Made by a program: the position numbers and the translations under genes
Source: Lunularia cruciata
Taxonomy: Eukaryota > Streptophyta > Marchantiopsida > Lunulariales > Lunulariaceae
Length of the DNA stretch: 64,000 nt
Direction: 5' to 3'
Assembly (NCBI GenBank): GCA_948567375.1
Contig: OX419762.1
Coordinates: forward strand, 19,522,727-19,586,726
Shown here: one piece after another, positions 34,442 through 47,280 of the stretch
Layout of the letters: every line of letters starts with the position of its first letter
Position numbering within the stretch: the stretch's first letter is position 1
The notes under the pieces: generated by a model
What the model saw: the letters and a program-made list of their open reading frames with translations, nothing else
Databases searched by the model: none
What the model was told of the DNA's origin: nothing

Positions 34442-37400
34442 CACTCTATGATCGATATATTATTAAAATTTAAAATATAAATAATATCATATGAGATGAA
34501 AAAATAAACTTTTTATTTTTTACGAATTATTTATTATAAAATCAACACATGCGAAATTTATTTTATAATAAATATATTCTTAAATTTAAAATTATAATTA
34601 ATACCATATAAAGTAAAAAAATTCTATATTTAAATTTCTTATAAATTATTTATTATAATAAAAAATTAAAAAAATCAATAATATTCTCTTTTCTTCCTCT
34701 ACCCGCATCCCGTACCAATTTAATCAACGTATGTAATTTTTACCACTTTAATCAACCATACCAACTTAGTCAACGCTCCGTTAAATTCTATATGAAAATA
34801 TAGAGAACTTAGTAAAATTATTTTGTAAACCCCCTAATGTTATTAACGGGAAGGCCCGGATCGAATTACGAAGCTCAGTAACTTTGTTGGCTCTGGGTTT
34901 CATCGGGTTCCGAGCTCGGATTCCCCTTGCGCACCCCGGTCCTTTAACCTTCTTTTCTCTTTCTTCGAGTATATATTTTGGGTGTGTGTTTTTCTTGTGT
35001 ATGATCATTCGAGTCAGAGTCTACTCAACGCAGGGAGATTGAAGCGTCTTTGTATATCCTTTATTATACGTACATCGCATCACGTGAAGATTCAGACGTG
35101 AATCTGCCTCACATTCATCCTACGTTACGCCCAAGACTTCAAAACCTGAGCTTTTCTTTCTTACTGGCAACCGTTCCTAAGATTCTATTCTTAATGTCGA
35201 CAATGATTATAGCGGATCTTTGTTTTCTTAGCATTTCTCGAACGGTAATAAAGAGAAGTTATTACAGGATCCCATGTGCTTTTGGATCGTTACTTGTATT
35301 CGATTGGGCCTTCTTCTTCTTTACTAAACTTATTGATCCGAGTACAGGAGTTTCAAATGCCAGCGATTTACGTGTGCCAGAACTAAACAGTTAAACAAAA
35401 TGCAATCGTTTACATTTAGAATTTAGATGTCTCAACAGTTGTATACCTTTTATATAAATTTAAAACATAAACCACAATTTGAAATATATATTTACGAGAA
35501 CCAAACTAGTAGTGGAATTGACGTTCGCCTCATTACTCTTTAGCAAAAGCCACATACCTACGAGGACAAGAAGGACGGAAGACCCGCCAAAGCCGTACGA
35601 AGATATATACTACTCAGAAATGAAACACAAGACAAGAAAACAAGAAAGACAACCGGAGGACACCATCAAGCCGGACAAGGATAAAACCTACTAAAATAAA
35701 AAATAAAGTATATATTTATATATTTTCTTCAAGTAATATAATGATAATTATTTTTATATCTATAGAGAAATACTAAGGGTAATCTAACGATCCAAGTGAA
35801 TGAAATGATTTCTTTCCATCTATCTTAATTATTCCAGATGAAACACACTATCTGGCATTCAGGTTATAATATGTTCTCAACTTCTATCGATCCGATCGTT
35901 GTGGAGTCAGGTTGGGCGAGATAGAAGCGATAGTGTTTTCTTTTATCTTGTTGGAATTATTTGGACCTTGGACGTTCTGGGTTTATAAAGCATGAAAAGA
36001 AATTTTATCCTGAAATTGTACAACCACTCCGATCTCAAGTTAAGATTTACATTTCTGTCCGGAACCTTTGAAATCATTATATGAAAGCTATTTTATTACC
36101 TTATTATATTTTGAGGTGAATAATTACATCAATATTGGTAAATGGGAAGGGGCATTTCAGTCCACGCCTTATATAATGAGACTTTGACTGCAAATTTATT
36201 TATGGTTGATGTGGCTGAAATATCATAATTGATACGAGTCTCATTGGTTATACTACTGTTTATTCATTTCAAAAAAGATATTTGATATATATCAAAAAGT
36301 GATCGATTAATTTCTGAAAGTTATCAATTTGATTAACCAGTTCTATTTAATAAAACTATTAGATCAAGAACTTATTTTGAAAGCTAAAAATATAAAACAA
36401 CTGAATATGAATATGGTATATCAAATTTTATATTAGTTATAATAATGGTAGAATATGCATCTATTCCTGAATATAATAATTCGACAAGATTGATTTCATC
36501 GTCAAATTGCTTTGTCTTCCAAGGGTAACTTATTGCATTTTGATGATGGAAACTAAAACCTTTTTGAAATGAAAATATGTGGATCTAAATACTATCATTT
36601 TCAATAAATATTATTCAAAGATCCAACCATCCACTTCCCTACAATATCTCATCAGTGTTTACATCAGCTAAATGCTGATATAATTTATTCTAATACATTT
36701 GAAACTTTTCATTGTACACAATAGATTTTACTAAGTGAAATATAATAATGGCTTATACATTATCCTCTTCATTTTGGCAAGAAGATAGGTATGGACAATT
36801 CTTCCCAGAATTGGTCAGTGCATCCATAATTATTGCATATTTTTCACGTAAATAAATGCTTTAATTGGAGCAGACTCGATCAAAAAATTGTAGCATATCA
36901 AATAAATCAATACATGAAGCAAGATCTACAATTTTGCCTACCAAATATTAAAAGAATCTATTGCTAAATTGTAACTATGGCTATGCAAAATTTATACAGA
37001 GTCGTTAGAGCTACGTCGAAATCGAAATTGTTATGCTGAGGATTCTGTATCGCTATATAGTCTTACGAGAATAAATCCTTTTTGAGTAAAGCTTAAATTT
37101 CTGTACCACAGATGACAATAAAATATCTTCTATTTCTAAAACAAGAATAAATTCTATGACTAAGATAGATTTTATAAAACTGTTTTATTCATATTGGAGA
37201 CGACAATTTGTAGGAGACTATATAAAAAAGCTTTATAAAGTATTCTTCGTTATAGAGTATGTCAAACCAACCTTCTAAGGAGCTCAAACCTTTACTATTA
37301 AGTATTGATTTACAAATTTAAACTTGATAAATATCGTTTTGAGGGTAGAGAGTGGACTGAGTAATATGGCAAATCCAAAATGAATAAATTCATCCCACCA

Positions 37401-37939
37401 GGAAGAATGTTGTCCACCTTTATACTTTACGTGGTGAGAAAATGCTTAACGGTGACAACTGGGTCTATACCAATACTATTGGGGCTTAGCCCCGTTTTCC
37501 CTTATCTTTTACTTTATAGGGTTTGATGTCACCCCAGCCTTCTTTTTATCCTACGCGGTTTCCATTCTCAACAATTCAAAGTCCCTACGAAGTATCCTTC
37601 ACTTTCAGCATGTATGTCAACGTGTCAGACTTCGGCCAACGGATGTCTACGTGGGTCATCACAGTCCGGAGATCAGTTCTAACTACGAGGGCTCAACCAC
37701 GTATGGTCACGGGAAGGAAACTTGTCACATGGCGAGAGTTTCATGTGGAATATCTCTTGAACATCTGCACTGCCCGCTACTGTCGCTATTCCGTAAGAGC
37801 ACCTCCCGAATTGTCGCAGTTCTGAGTTAGTAGCAGTCCGTTTGAGGTTGAGGAGGTGCAGTGTGATAATCTTTTTGGTATACGAAAGAATTGTTGAGAT
37901 TGTGGAATTCCGTTTGCCGGAATTTGGAAAGCTAAGGCC
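34442..37939. other. AT-rich intergenic DNA with a GC island
   Basis: 34830-35700 is richer in GC and includes open frames (35050-35394, and 35479-35694 with a basic, Lys/Arg/Glu-rich translation) that I cannot identify. 35700-37450 is very AT-rich and resembles organellar DNA in composition, but no plastid or mitochondrial gene could be recognised. Near 37470 GGGGCTTAGCCCC is followed by a pyrimidine-rich tract like those at 2546 and 31255. The final few hundred bases are the FBN6 upstream region. Confidence 0.45.
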
Positions 37940-39805
37940 ATGGCGATCTCCGTAGAGGCAGGGTCGTGCGCTTTACAATTACGGTGTCGCCAAATTTCGT
38001 CAACGTGTACAGTGCAAAAGAATTCTCCCGAAACTGTTTGTTTCGCTAGAACGGGATCAAATGTTGTTAGGAGTAATGCACAACGTGAATGGCTGAGGAA
38101 TCCAGCGTTAGTCTCTGGAGAAGCCGTCAAGAGACGGCATGTGATAGTTAAGGCAACAATTGCGACTGATGACGCTCCAAGAAAAGCCGATTTGTCTAAG
38201 TTGAAAGCGGAGCTGCTGGTGAGATTGTTTTTCGTTCATATGTAGGTCACACTTGTTGAGTTGAGCGAACCCTTTCTTTGTCAGGTGAAGCCGGTGACAC
38301 ATTAGAACACAAGACGCTGAGTTGGTTTAAGAGGAATTTTGGATCTGGCTGTGTATCTTGCCATGGTGGATGACAGTTACTCCCAATGCCGTGGATTCCC
38401 ACGCCCAGTGATTAGCAAGGGATAGAGAATGATAGTGTTTTCGTCCAAATGGGCATGTGGTTACCAACTGTCTGTCCAGCATTTCATTTGAGCGAAGACT
38501 GTAGTCATGAGGGGTTAAACCGTAGGTATTTCCTGAATTAGAATCGATCTTGCAGTTTCTTGGGCAGGAATTCCTTGGATACTATTAGGATCTAATCCTT
38601 GCCTTTACGGCTAAATTGTTCGATGATGTTGAGCATTATAATGTTCTGCTTCTGTTAAAGGGTTCTTTGGTTGTTTGTTTAGTAGACGCTCTTATCCTGA
38701 AGAATTGTTTAGTTGGTAACCAGTTACATGTTTGGACTTTCGTCAGGCTGCTGTAGCAGGACTTGATAGAGGATTGGTTGCAGAGGATGCTGACGAATTT
38801 GAAGCAAACGCAGCAGCTTTAAATTTAGAAGCTGCGGGAGACGCTCTTGAGCTGCCTGAAGACTTAGACAAGCTGCAGGGACGATGGCGTCTTATTTTTA
38901 GCAGTGGTTTTTCTTCAGGAAGCTATGGTGGACAGCGACCGGGCCCTAGTATTGCTCGCTCGCCTTTCTACCTTGGCTCGGTATGAATCATGCTCTGAGA
39001 TGGTATATTTGTAAGGATCCTGTTACTGAATATCGGACAATGCCCCTTAGCGATCTGGACTGAGATAATCGACCCTTGAGTTAATTAGTAGAGGAGAAAA
39101 GTTGGAGCGTTAGATGTTAGATATTCAAAGTTAAATGGTTTTTGGTTTTACTGTTCACCTGGTTGACTGCATGCACTAACTCCAATTTTATCATTTTTCA
39201 TTCCAGGTCTATCAAAGGATTGATGTACCCTCCAGGGAGCTTGATAACATCGTCGATTTGCGATTTCCTGCACCTTGGCCGTTGCCCCCATTGGAGGTGA
39301 CAGCTACTTTGGCTCACAGTTTTGAGTTAGCAGGTGACGTGCCAAGTACTTTATAGGCGTCCATTATGCAAAAGAGATAAGCTGCTATAGGTCAGAGGAC
39401 CCTTAAATGAACGGGTGCAAAATCTGGAATGCAGTAGGTAGGGGAAGGTACTAATGCAACTACTTTATTTTCACGGATAAACATTTCTTTAAACTGGTTA
39501 TTATAGTTCGTTTCTTAGTGAGTGACAACTACATCAGGGGTTTGGCTTGTCAAGTGCTAATCGTTTGAATAAATGTTGCAGGAGGAGCGAAAATCAGAAT
39601 TATATTCGAGAAAACTCTTGTGAAACCTACGGGTTTCATGTCCCAGCTACCTCAGTTTGAGTTGCCCCAATTGCCAGAGTTTATAAGGCCTCGAACTGAT
39701 GCTAACGGAGTTGGGAGCGGGGAGTTCGAAACTACCTACTTGGACCAAAACCTTCGTATTAGTCGTGGCGATAGAGGAGAGCTCCGTATATTCGTGAAGG
39801 CGTGA
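37940..39805 (+). CDS. FBN6: Plastid lipid-associated protein / fibrillin, FBN6 type (4 exons)
   Basis: Exons 37940-38218, 38747-38980, 39207-39333, 39582-39805; 864 nt, 287 aa, all phases consistent. Residues 1 to about 75 form a chloroplast transit peptide rich in Ser/Arg with few acids. The rest is a PAP/fibrillin domain: LDRGLVAEDADEFEANAAAL, LPEDLDKLQGRWRLIFSS, VYQRIDVPSRELDNIVDLRF, APWPLPPLEVTATLAHSFEL, FEKTLVKPTGFMSQLPQFEL, and the C-terminal YLDQNLRISRGDRGELRIFV. The ASRGDRGELR-like end and PWPLPPLE match the FBN6 subfamily as I remember it. Fibrillins are lipocalin-like proteins of plastoglobules and thylakoids; FBN6 is linked to thylakoid function and redox balance. Subfamily assignment is from memory, domain assignment is firm. 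Confidence 0.88.
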
Positions 39806-41093
39806 GCTCTGTCCAGTCGTGTTCAGGATCTACCTTAGGCCTGTTCAGCTTTGTATATGAAGAGTTTGTGTACCATTTATCCGGCACCAAGTTATGAATA
39901 GATTTACTTATTCATCTACTGAGAGTCTTTTTCATGAGAGCTTTAAACAGATTGCAATGGACGATAAAGGGTACTTGGTATAATCATCAAGGTGTATTTG
40001 TGATAAAAAGGGCTGAGAAGTCTAGTTTTCTGCCTCGTACAATTGTTATATCCGCTTGTGAGAAATTTTTTCTTTAGATGTTTCCATACTTATGAGCTGA
40101 CGGAATATGTGATTCCAATATGAGACTTTCACAGTTTGCATTCGCTAACCTCGTTAGAGCAGAGCCTATGTGATCATGGGCTTTGTACAGTTTGCATACT
40201 CTAACCTCGTTAGAGCAGAAATTACAGGACGTGGACGAGTTTTATCTACTGTACTTGCATGCTCTAAATGTACATGCTTTCTGGACTGACCTAACCCTAG
40301 GAAACTAGTGAACAGAACATCACTGATTATTCAATTGTATGAAGATCATGATATCTGAAGTAATTAATCTCCACATTTAAATCCTAATAGCATATGCACA
40401 TGATCCTTATCAAGTTTATATAATGACCGTAACTTAACATATAGAATGAGAGATCAGTTTAAGAAAAATATTTCAGGCGTGAATGTTAGTTGATAACATG
40501 GTTAAATCACAGTCCATTGTCCATTCGGGATACTCTAGCAAATTGATGGTTTTTGGTTCCAACGTGAAAATGAAACGGAGCATTCTAGTTCAACTAAGCT
40601 GTACTCTAGTTCTAGTGATTCTTTGGCATAGTTGTCATATTAATAATCCATCTGGTTAAAAATAAAAATTTAATGCTCGACCAAGACATAGTGCCTGAGG
40701 TTGCTTGGGTAGCTTTGGATTAGGCTATTCAAAAGCCATGCATACGGTAGGGTCAAATTTAAGATTCGAGAAATACATAGAAGAAATGCCCAAATTCATG
40801 GTTACATCTTGAAATTCAGTTCGGGTGGACCATCGACTTTGGATATTCTGTATCACAACAGAAAACATAACAGAGTACTCCGATTCATCTATCACCTATC
40901 TTCTTGAGCCAAAAGTTAAATTTGAATATTCTCAACTCCAACGGGAGAGTTCTTCTTGATCCTTGAGGTCAAATATGGACATTCTCAACTACACCCCCGA
41001 CTCCAACAATTCGAACGGAAGACCCAACCCAGCATTTCAATTCATCTATCTTCTTACTCACAGATATTCTTAATTATAATCTCAATTCGAACA

Positions 41094-41421
41094 GGGAAAC
41101 AAACTCGAAACGGAAACTTAGAACCCAGCATATTCAATTTATCTATCTTCTTGATCAGGTAGATCAATCATGATAATATAATATGAGATCTATTTGAATT
41201 GTAGTTTTATTCGCATGAAAATCAATTTAATGAGCTATTCAAGGGGATCTATTATACTCTCAATACAGGACGGGAAACCCAACCACACAAGAAACGAGCA
41301 CTCGAATACATCTATCATCTTGATTGGAGAAGTCAATCGTGATAATGTAATACGAAGTCTATTTGGATTATGATCTAATCGGCTTGAAGTTTAACTCGCT
41401 ATTCAAGGAGACCTATTTTTC
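41094..41421. repeat. Diverged ~160-bp direct repeat
   Basis: 41094-41255 and 41267-41421 share the order CAGG...GAAAC, CATCTATC(T/A)TCTTGAT, (G/A)TCAATC(A/G)TGATAAT(A/G)TAATA, TCTATTTG(A/G)ATT, and GCTATTCAAGG(G/A)GA(T/C)CTAT. The copies are clearly related but diverged by roughly a quarter of sites. Confidence 0.7.
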
Positions 41422-41845
41422 TATTTAATCAAATTCATTATACTATACATTGCTATTTTTTCTTTTACACGAGTTGCAATAACATGAATAAAAAACCTTT
41501 GACAAGAGACTAAAAGAAACAAGAGGATAGGAAAATAAATAAAATCATATTCAAAATTGTCATCCAAAAAATCAAAGAATTTTATAAGAAATTGAATATT
41601 TAACTCAAATTTGTTGAAAGAAACAAAATAGTATATAAAATACATGAACTAAATCTTTCCTTTGATTTTTCCATATCCATGTATCTAGAGAAATCTCTTT
41701 TTATAATTTTTTTTTCTTTCATAGAGAGTTTCTTTCTTCTCTTTCATTGAATACTTTCCTTTGCTTTTGTTTCTATTTAGATTCAATACTTGAATACAAG
41801 CATTTCTTCTTAATAAGGGTTGCTATTTGGTTTTTTTTTCAAATT

Positions 41846-41877
41846 AGATTCAATATTTGTATACAAATATTGAATCT
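41846..41877. repeat. Perfect 32-bp palindrome
   Basis: The half-site AGATTCAATATTTGTA is followed directly by its reverse complement, with no spacer (centre between 41861 and 41862, GTATAC). It is AT-rich. A nearby word GATTCAATACTTGAATAC (about 41780) and the shared AAT(A/G)AGGGTTGCTA that follows both show it arose in a local duplication. Confidence 0.9.
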
Positions 41878-42823
41878 TAATGAGGGTTGCTACATGCACT
41901 AAGCTAGAATTTTTAGAAGTTTTTAAGGTAAAGTGTCTCACAAAAATATGCACTATTTGGAATTTTGTATAAAATTCACCAAATTTTCAATTTGAGTTTG
42001 TATTGTCTTGCAATTCTCCAAGAAAATTTATGATTGATAAGTTCACTTTTGCCCAAGAATTTGGACAAATTCATCCATGGGAGAAAGTTATGGATTTCTA
42101 AAGGGAAAGCGTGGTTTTTGGACCTCTACCATCCTAGTAACACATTTTTCATTGTTAGTATTTTAGTGGTTTTGAGAAAGTTATAACTAGTTCATTTTGG
42201 ACTTTTCATGGTCAAATTGACTTTGTATATAAGAGATGTCAAACTCTTTTTGGCTTGACCAAGTTAGATAACCTTTGATAAAGGAGGTAGGTAAAGTTAG
42301 GTAGATTTGACTTGATCTTAGAATATATTATAAGTTTTGATTAGGAGAAGAGTCTAGATTCTTAGGAAATATGACTGGAAGCTTCAAAAGGGAGGTACTT
42401 GAAGCCAAAAGTGGTCAATGGATCATCACATATGTGATGGCTGATTGACCAAATATTCTTTATTTAGGGTGATTTAGGATAAGTATGCATTTTACCAAGT
42501 TACTAAGGCATGTATTATGGTGAACTTAAAGTCTAGAGTTAGTGAGGGGAATGAAGCTTTGTGAGTACTACCTATGTTTTCTAAGTAAAGAGTGAGATTT
42601 TCTTCTTGATAGTGTCATTATTATGATGATGATCTTAGAGAAACCTCTAACTCTAAAGAACTCCTTCGCAATTGTGAGAGTAAGACCGCCTATGTTGATA
42701 ATGGTGAAGTGTTTCTTTGCAGACCATTTTGCAAGAGCTTTGGCAGAAGAGACAACATGACTAATTTGAGAAGAGAATGAGAGATTTGAGGAGTGAATAA
42801 AAGAATTCTCTTTCGGTAGTTAT

Positions 42824-43079
42824 ACTTGGTGGTGCCAATACTAGATTTTACTTCCTTCTACCATATGGTGCATATAAAAATTGTCACTAAGACATCTTAT
42901 TTTGAGAGATAGGCTTGCATAATTTATATTTACAGACCAAATCTGGAGAGAACTTGGTGGTGCCAATACTAGATTTTACTTCCTTCTACCATATGGTGCA
43001 TATAAAAATTGTCACTAAGACATCTTATTTTGAGAGATAGGCTTGCATAATTTATATTTACAGACCAAATCTGGGGAGA
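42824..43079. repeat. 128-bp tandem duplication, nearly identical
   Basis: Copies 42824-42951 and 42952-43079 both begin ACTTGGTGGTGCCAATACTA and contain CCTTCTACCATATGGTGCAT. They are almost identical, so the duplication is recent or homogenised, unlike the decayed surroundings. It includes CACCAAG/CTTGGTG at the junction. Confidence 0.9.
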
Positions 43080-44199
43080 GGTGTGTTGATAAAGCCAAAT
43101 TACTCAATGAAATTTTCTAATGGAGGATGCCTAAAAGTGATGCTTATATCTGCATCATTTAAAAGGAATTGAATTTACCATTTGAAGTAATGATAGACAT
43201 TGTGAGAAGAGGTCCTGTTTTGGAAGATTGAATTCATGCATGAAGGAGTTTGAGAATGACCAAAAGCATATTTGAGTGTTTAGGTTAATTTTTGGAGCAT
43301 AGAAGGCTATCAAGAGTGGAAGTTGAGGTTATGTAAGATTCAATAAGGTGGGGGTGAGGTAATAGTAGTAGCTGATTTGGAGAAAGGACAGCTTAGAGTA
43401 AAATTTGAAGAAAATGTTGAGGACTTAAAAACATTTCTCATCTGATTTTAAGTGCTTTTCATATGGAGAGAAGAGACATCAGGCAAAAAAAGAGTATTTG
43501 TAAGGTAATATGCTCAAGCAAGTAGCTAAGTCCAACTCCTTTGAATTTGAAAACACTATCTATAGGCCGTTAAGAGATGGACACAAGGACAAGGAAGCTA
43601 AGAGAATTGATCTTGGGTTTCTTGTTGTGGAGTTGGGAATATGTCTTACACTCATAGAGATGGACAATAGAAGCATGCAACATTTTGTGCAAAAATATCA
43701 AAGAGGAAACCTAAGTGCTTGGACTATAACACATTGGAGGACATGTCTAGATGCAAGATCTTTAGGAGGATACACTCTAGAAACTTGGTTTGGAACCCAA
43801 CTACGTGACTCAATGCAAAGGAAATTAGTTTCCTCCTTTGCACATGGTAAACACTAATCAAATGGGTAGCAGGTGTTGGATTCTAGAAACCAAACACGAT
43901 ATGGACAAGATTTATGGGGCCTCTAAAGGCCTAGATGTTACTTTGGTACAGTGCGTACCATTGAGTTGGATGACTTCATCCAAGAATTTGGTAGTTGGTG
44001 TGATCTCCAAAAGATGCAGAACCCAACCTTGTTCACACCCTTCACGGCATAGAACAGGTTGTTTCAACATTTAAAGGGTCCGTTGGTGGATGATTACCAT
44101 GAGTTCAAGAGAGCTCACTTGGAGGAGATTGAGTTATGGAGACAATATTGGTCTCCAAACTATATATCTATCACTTCAAGCTTGGTTGCCAAGAGTTGA
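43080..44199 (+). other. Decayed retroelement-like sequence, unclassified
   Basis: Broken plus-strand frames include CFSYGEKRHQAKKEYL near 43450, which resembles a gag zinc knuckle (C-x2-C-x4-H-x4-C) with the second and last Cys replaced by Tyr. The following 115-codon frame (43510-43857) has no recognised domain. This may be the gag of a third element lying left of the gypsy element. Confidence 0.3.
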
Positions 44200-44552
44200 T
44201 TGGCAGTACCCATGAGTTCTAGCTCAAGCAACATTGGTGGAGCTAGTGGAGGTGCACTAGATGGAGATAATGCTATTATAAGTGGAGCTACCACTATAGG
44301 AGGTGGTATGGTACTGGGGTTTAACCCCATGGTGGAGTTCTTCCAATGTTTGAGGTAGAACTACTAGGGAGTGGGGATTGACAAGCTGAGGAGCTTGCAA
44401 GAGTTCCAATGGAAGGCTGGAGAGAGCCTACACAAGGCATACACTCGCATGAGGTGGCTGATAAATTTCACTTAGGAAGTTACTGAGGCGTAGGCAGTCC
44501 AGTTTTGGTATGGGATACTGGACAAGGAGTTGCAATGTTGTCATGTTGTGAT
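44200..44552 (+). pseudogene. Gypsy gag, N-terminal part
   Basis: A Ser/Gly-rich leader (SSSSNIGGASGG) is followed by MVLGFNPMVEFFQCLR, LRSLQEFQWKAGESLHKAYTRMRWLI and AVQFWYGILDKEL, the pattern of a Retrotrans_gag domain. Stops occur at TAG/TAA codons. The frame is cut at about 44552 and resumes at 46773 after an insertion. Confidence 0.6.
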
Positions 44553-46772
44553 TTGCATAGCCCGTAAAAAGTGACTTATCATAGTTTATCTCCACGTTAG
44601 TGGAGTAGGTTGCATGCTAGATCCGACAGATGAGATGTTGCCATGTGAGCCATCTATGTACATGTATGTGATTGGCCATGTGTGTTACAATCTTATCATG
44701 TTTGAGGGCTTTGATGAATAAAGATGAGGGTGAGTAGAGAGACGGGTGTGTTTTAGTTTGGAGAGTCTCAAGGAGAGAAGGAAGTTGGGAGAGAGTTGTA
44801 GCAGAGAGCGAGTGTTAGAGCATCGGAGGAAGCATTTGAGCATGAGATGTCCCATGCTCATGATCTGCCACTCCCAAATCCTTTTCTCACCAGGCTTCAG
44901 ATTTTACACCATGACGACTTACGGGATTGGTTGGTAGCAAATTTTGAGGTGGTGTTTGTGGAGTCGGTGATGGGAAACCCAAATCCGATCGTCCTTTCGG
45001 TGCTTACTTATGAGAATGTCTAGGACTTGACAATTTATATCCTTCTATAGTTGGGGAATGCCTAAAATTTCGCTCATAAGCTTCAAGGTGGAGTTGTGTG
45101 GTCCATTTGTCAAAAAGTAAAAAGAGTAAAGGACAAATGTACAAGAACTTGGGTCTCAAGAGAGAAGTCGGGAGTTTTTTGACCATTGGGAGAGTTCGGG
45201 GAGGCCATTTGGAGAATGAAGGACATGATTAGAAAGAAAAGATGACAGGCTACAATTTGCAGACAGAAATCACGCAATTTAAGCTGATTATAAGAGGGAT
45301 ATGATCAATTGAGTGAAGGGGGGTTGAATTCATACCCAGAAGCACAAAGTAGTCAATTGAGGGAGCTTCTTGAGACTTTTTTACTATCTGTCAGTGGAAT
45401 TGGATAGAAGACAATGTTATTACAGTACTGAGCACAATAAATTCTAGTTTTGGGTTAATATCAAATCATATCTAATTGATTGAAGTTGAAGCTTATGGGA
45501 TGTAAGGTGTTGGAGAAGAGTTAATGATCAGGTTTGGAGTTTTGGTCACTCCCCAAGTTGCAGTTCGAATTTTCTCATGAAAATTTCCAGGGTTTTTGGT
45601 GGATAGGTTTAGCTCCTTTGTGTGAAAGTTTCATGTGAATTCTTCAAACAAAGAAATCAAGGTCTTGGATCAAGTATACCTAGGTCTGTAGAGCTCACAA
45701 GTTAGCCCAGCTCAGGAATTGATCCACATCTAAAGACTGGAATTGGATTAGGCTACGAAAATTTGCAAGAGGTTAGAAAAAAACACAACTAGCTATTGTG
45801 GAAAATTTGGGTGGTTCTAAATTTGTGTAAAGTGAGATCTAATGCAAAACATCCTGCTGAAAATACTGTCATAAGCTCGGTAGAGCAAATTTTCCTTTCA
45901 TCTTGATTGGATATCAAGTCTCATGTCCTGTGACTATGATTGAGAGTTTCAGGTTTCCAGAGTGTTTGTGAGAATCAAGTGTATTTCTGAATCAGAAATC
46001 TGGGGAAAATTTGCCAAGAACCAGGAGCAAACCCTAAAAAGAAGATTTTGAAATTAGGGTGAAATAAAAAAAAACCTGGCCAAATTTGAGAGATTTTCAG
46101 GAGAGTTTTAGTGATATGATTGAAGTATATTTTATATCATTGGAAAGATTATCTTACATTATTTCCATTGAATCCTAGATCACTTGAATCCAAGCTATGT
46201 AGAAATAATTACTTGCATATGAGCTGCGCAAATTTTTCCCTATCAAAAAGACATATAAAATCCCCACATGAAGTAGGAATTTGTTGAGATTTGAAGTACA
46301 GATGAGAGGAGGCTTGGAGTACAGGTTGGAATGAGCTTGATAAGAGAGCAAAGAAGGCTATGAAGCTCTTTCCCGACAAAAATTATAGAGAGTTGTTGCC
46401 TTTTTCTTGTGATTGGATCCTCTCTATACTTGTATGCTTGTTTGTACGCCCAATTGGCTTGGATTGGTGTGCGGGTATTGCGCTTAGATTATTTCCTTCT
46501 AGGAGTGCTGTATATTTCTCCTTGGTTATGTTGGAAGTGATGACCAGCAGACCAAGAGTGCGTGTTGTGATGACATGTCAGGTTGCCCGGTACTATCCTT
46601 CCCGATAGCAACAATATTAGTCATGAGAAAGGAAGGTTTCCGGCAATAAGGATCACACGCGTGTTTTGTCAAGTCATTATGGGTTTACCTCTAGCCTTTG
46701 ATCTGTAGTCTCCACAGCTAGGCACCCTATGTGTTCCTAGAGAGAGAAAAGGAAAGAACGACAATGTAGAGT
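44553..46772. mobile_element. Unidentified 2.2-kb insertion inside gypsy gag
   Basis: gag runs to ...GTTGTGAT (44546-44552) and continues from TTGTGAT (46773-46779), so a possible 7-bp target duplication flanks the insert. Inside, no reverse transcriptase, transposase or clear long terminal repeats were found. The longest frame (46360-46608) is hydrophobic and unrecognised. Likely a non-autonomous element, class unknown. Confidence 0.5.
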
Positions 46773-46779
46773 TTGTGAT

Positions 46780-47280
46780 GCTACGTTGTAATAGGCTACT
46801 TTGGCAATGGTCTTTGGTTTGGCTGAGCGTATTGAGCTCAACATGGTGGAAAAGAGAGTAGTGACATCTGGATTTGGTAGGGAGACCTCATCCATAGTTG
46901 TGACTTCTTCTAGAGTGCAGTAGAGTACACCACGTCCAATTGATTTTCAAGGACAAGGTGGACAGCCTAGGTCCTATGGAGCGAGTGGAGGGCTTACTAT
47001 AGTTAGACCCATACCTTCATTTTTGGGTAAGCAACAGCCAGTGAGTAGTAGTGTTGCTTGTTGGACTTGTGGTGGACCTTGTCACAAGAGAGAGTGTCCT
47101 CAAGGCAGCAAACCTGATACCTCTAGTGTATTACACCTAGCACAAAGGCAGTGTGAGCATTGCCATAGATTTGGTCACATTATTGATAGGTGCTTTGACC
47201 TACACCCGGAGTTGCAGAGAAGTAGAGATGCTATGGCAAGTAGTAGAGGAGCTCCAATTCATGGAGGATGAGGTGGTGGT
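46780..47280 (+). pseudogene. Gypsy gag, C-terminal part with two zinc knuckles
   Basis: The frame resumes with VFGLAERIELNMVEKRVVTS and a linker rich in Gly/Ser. CWTCGGPCHKREC (one residue short of the canonical spacing) and CEHCHRFGHIIDRC (perfect C-x2-C-x4-H-x4-C) form a double zinc knuckle at 47065-47195, the nucleic-acid-binding end of gag. Confidence 0.78.

Larger units (their letters stand above)
39806..42823. other. Intergenic, AT-rich, no gene recognised
   Basis: The FBN6 3' UTR is followed by AT-rich DNA. A short repeat occurs near 40130-40230 (CAGTTTGCAT(T/A)C...CTAACCTCGTTAGAGCAGA, twice; each contains the inverted pair CTAACnnnGTTAG). Longer repeats are listed separately. The small frames have no motifs. 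Confidence 0.5.

Noticed and set aside
35700-37450. Further plastid or mitochondrial DNA
   Set aside because: Composition fits but no organellar gene could be recognised in any frame; needs alignment to organelle genomes.
37470-37500. GGGGCTTAGCCCC followed by T-rich DNA as a transcription terminator
   Set aside because: Rho-independent terminators are bacterial; in this plant DNA it is more likely part of a dispersed repeat.
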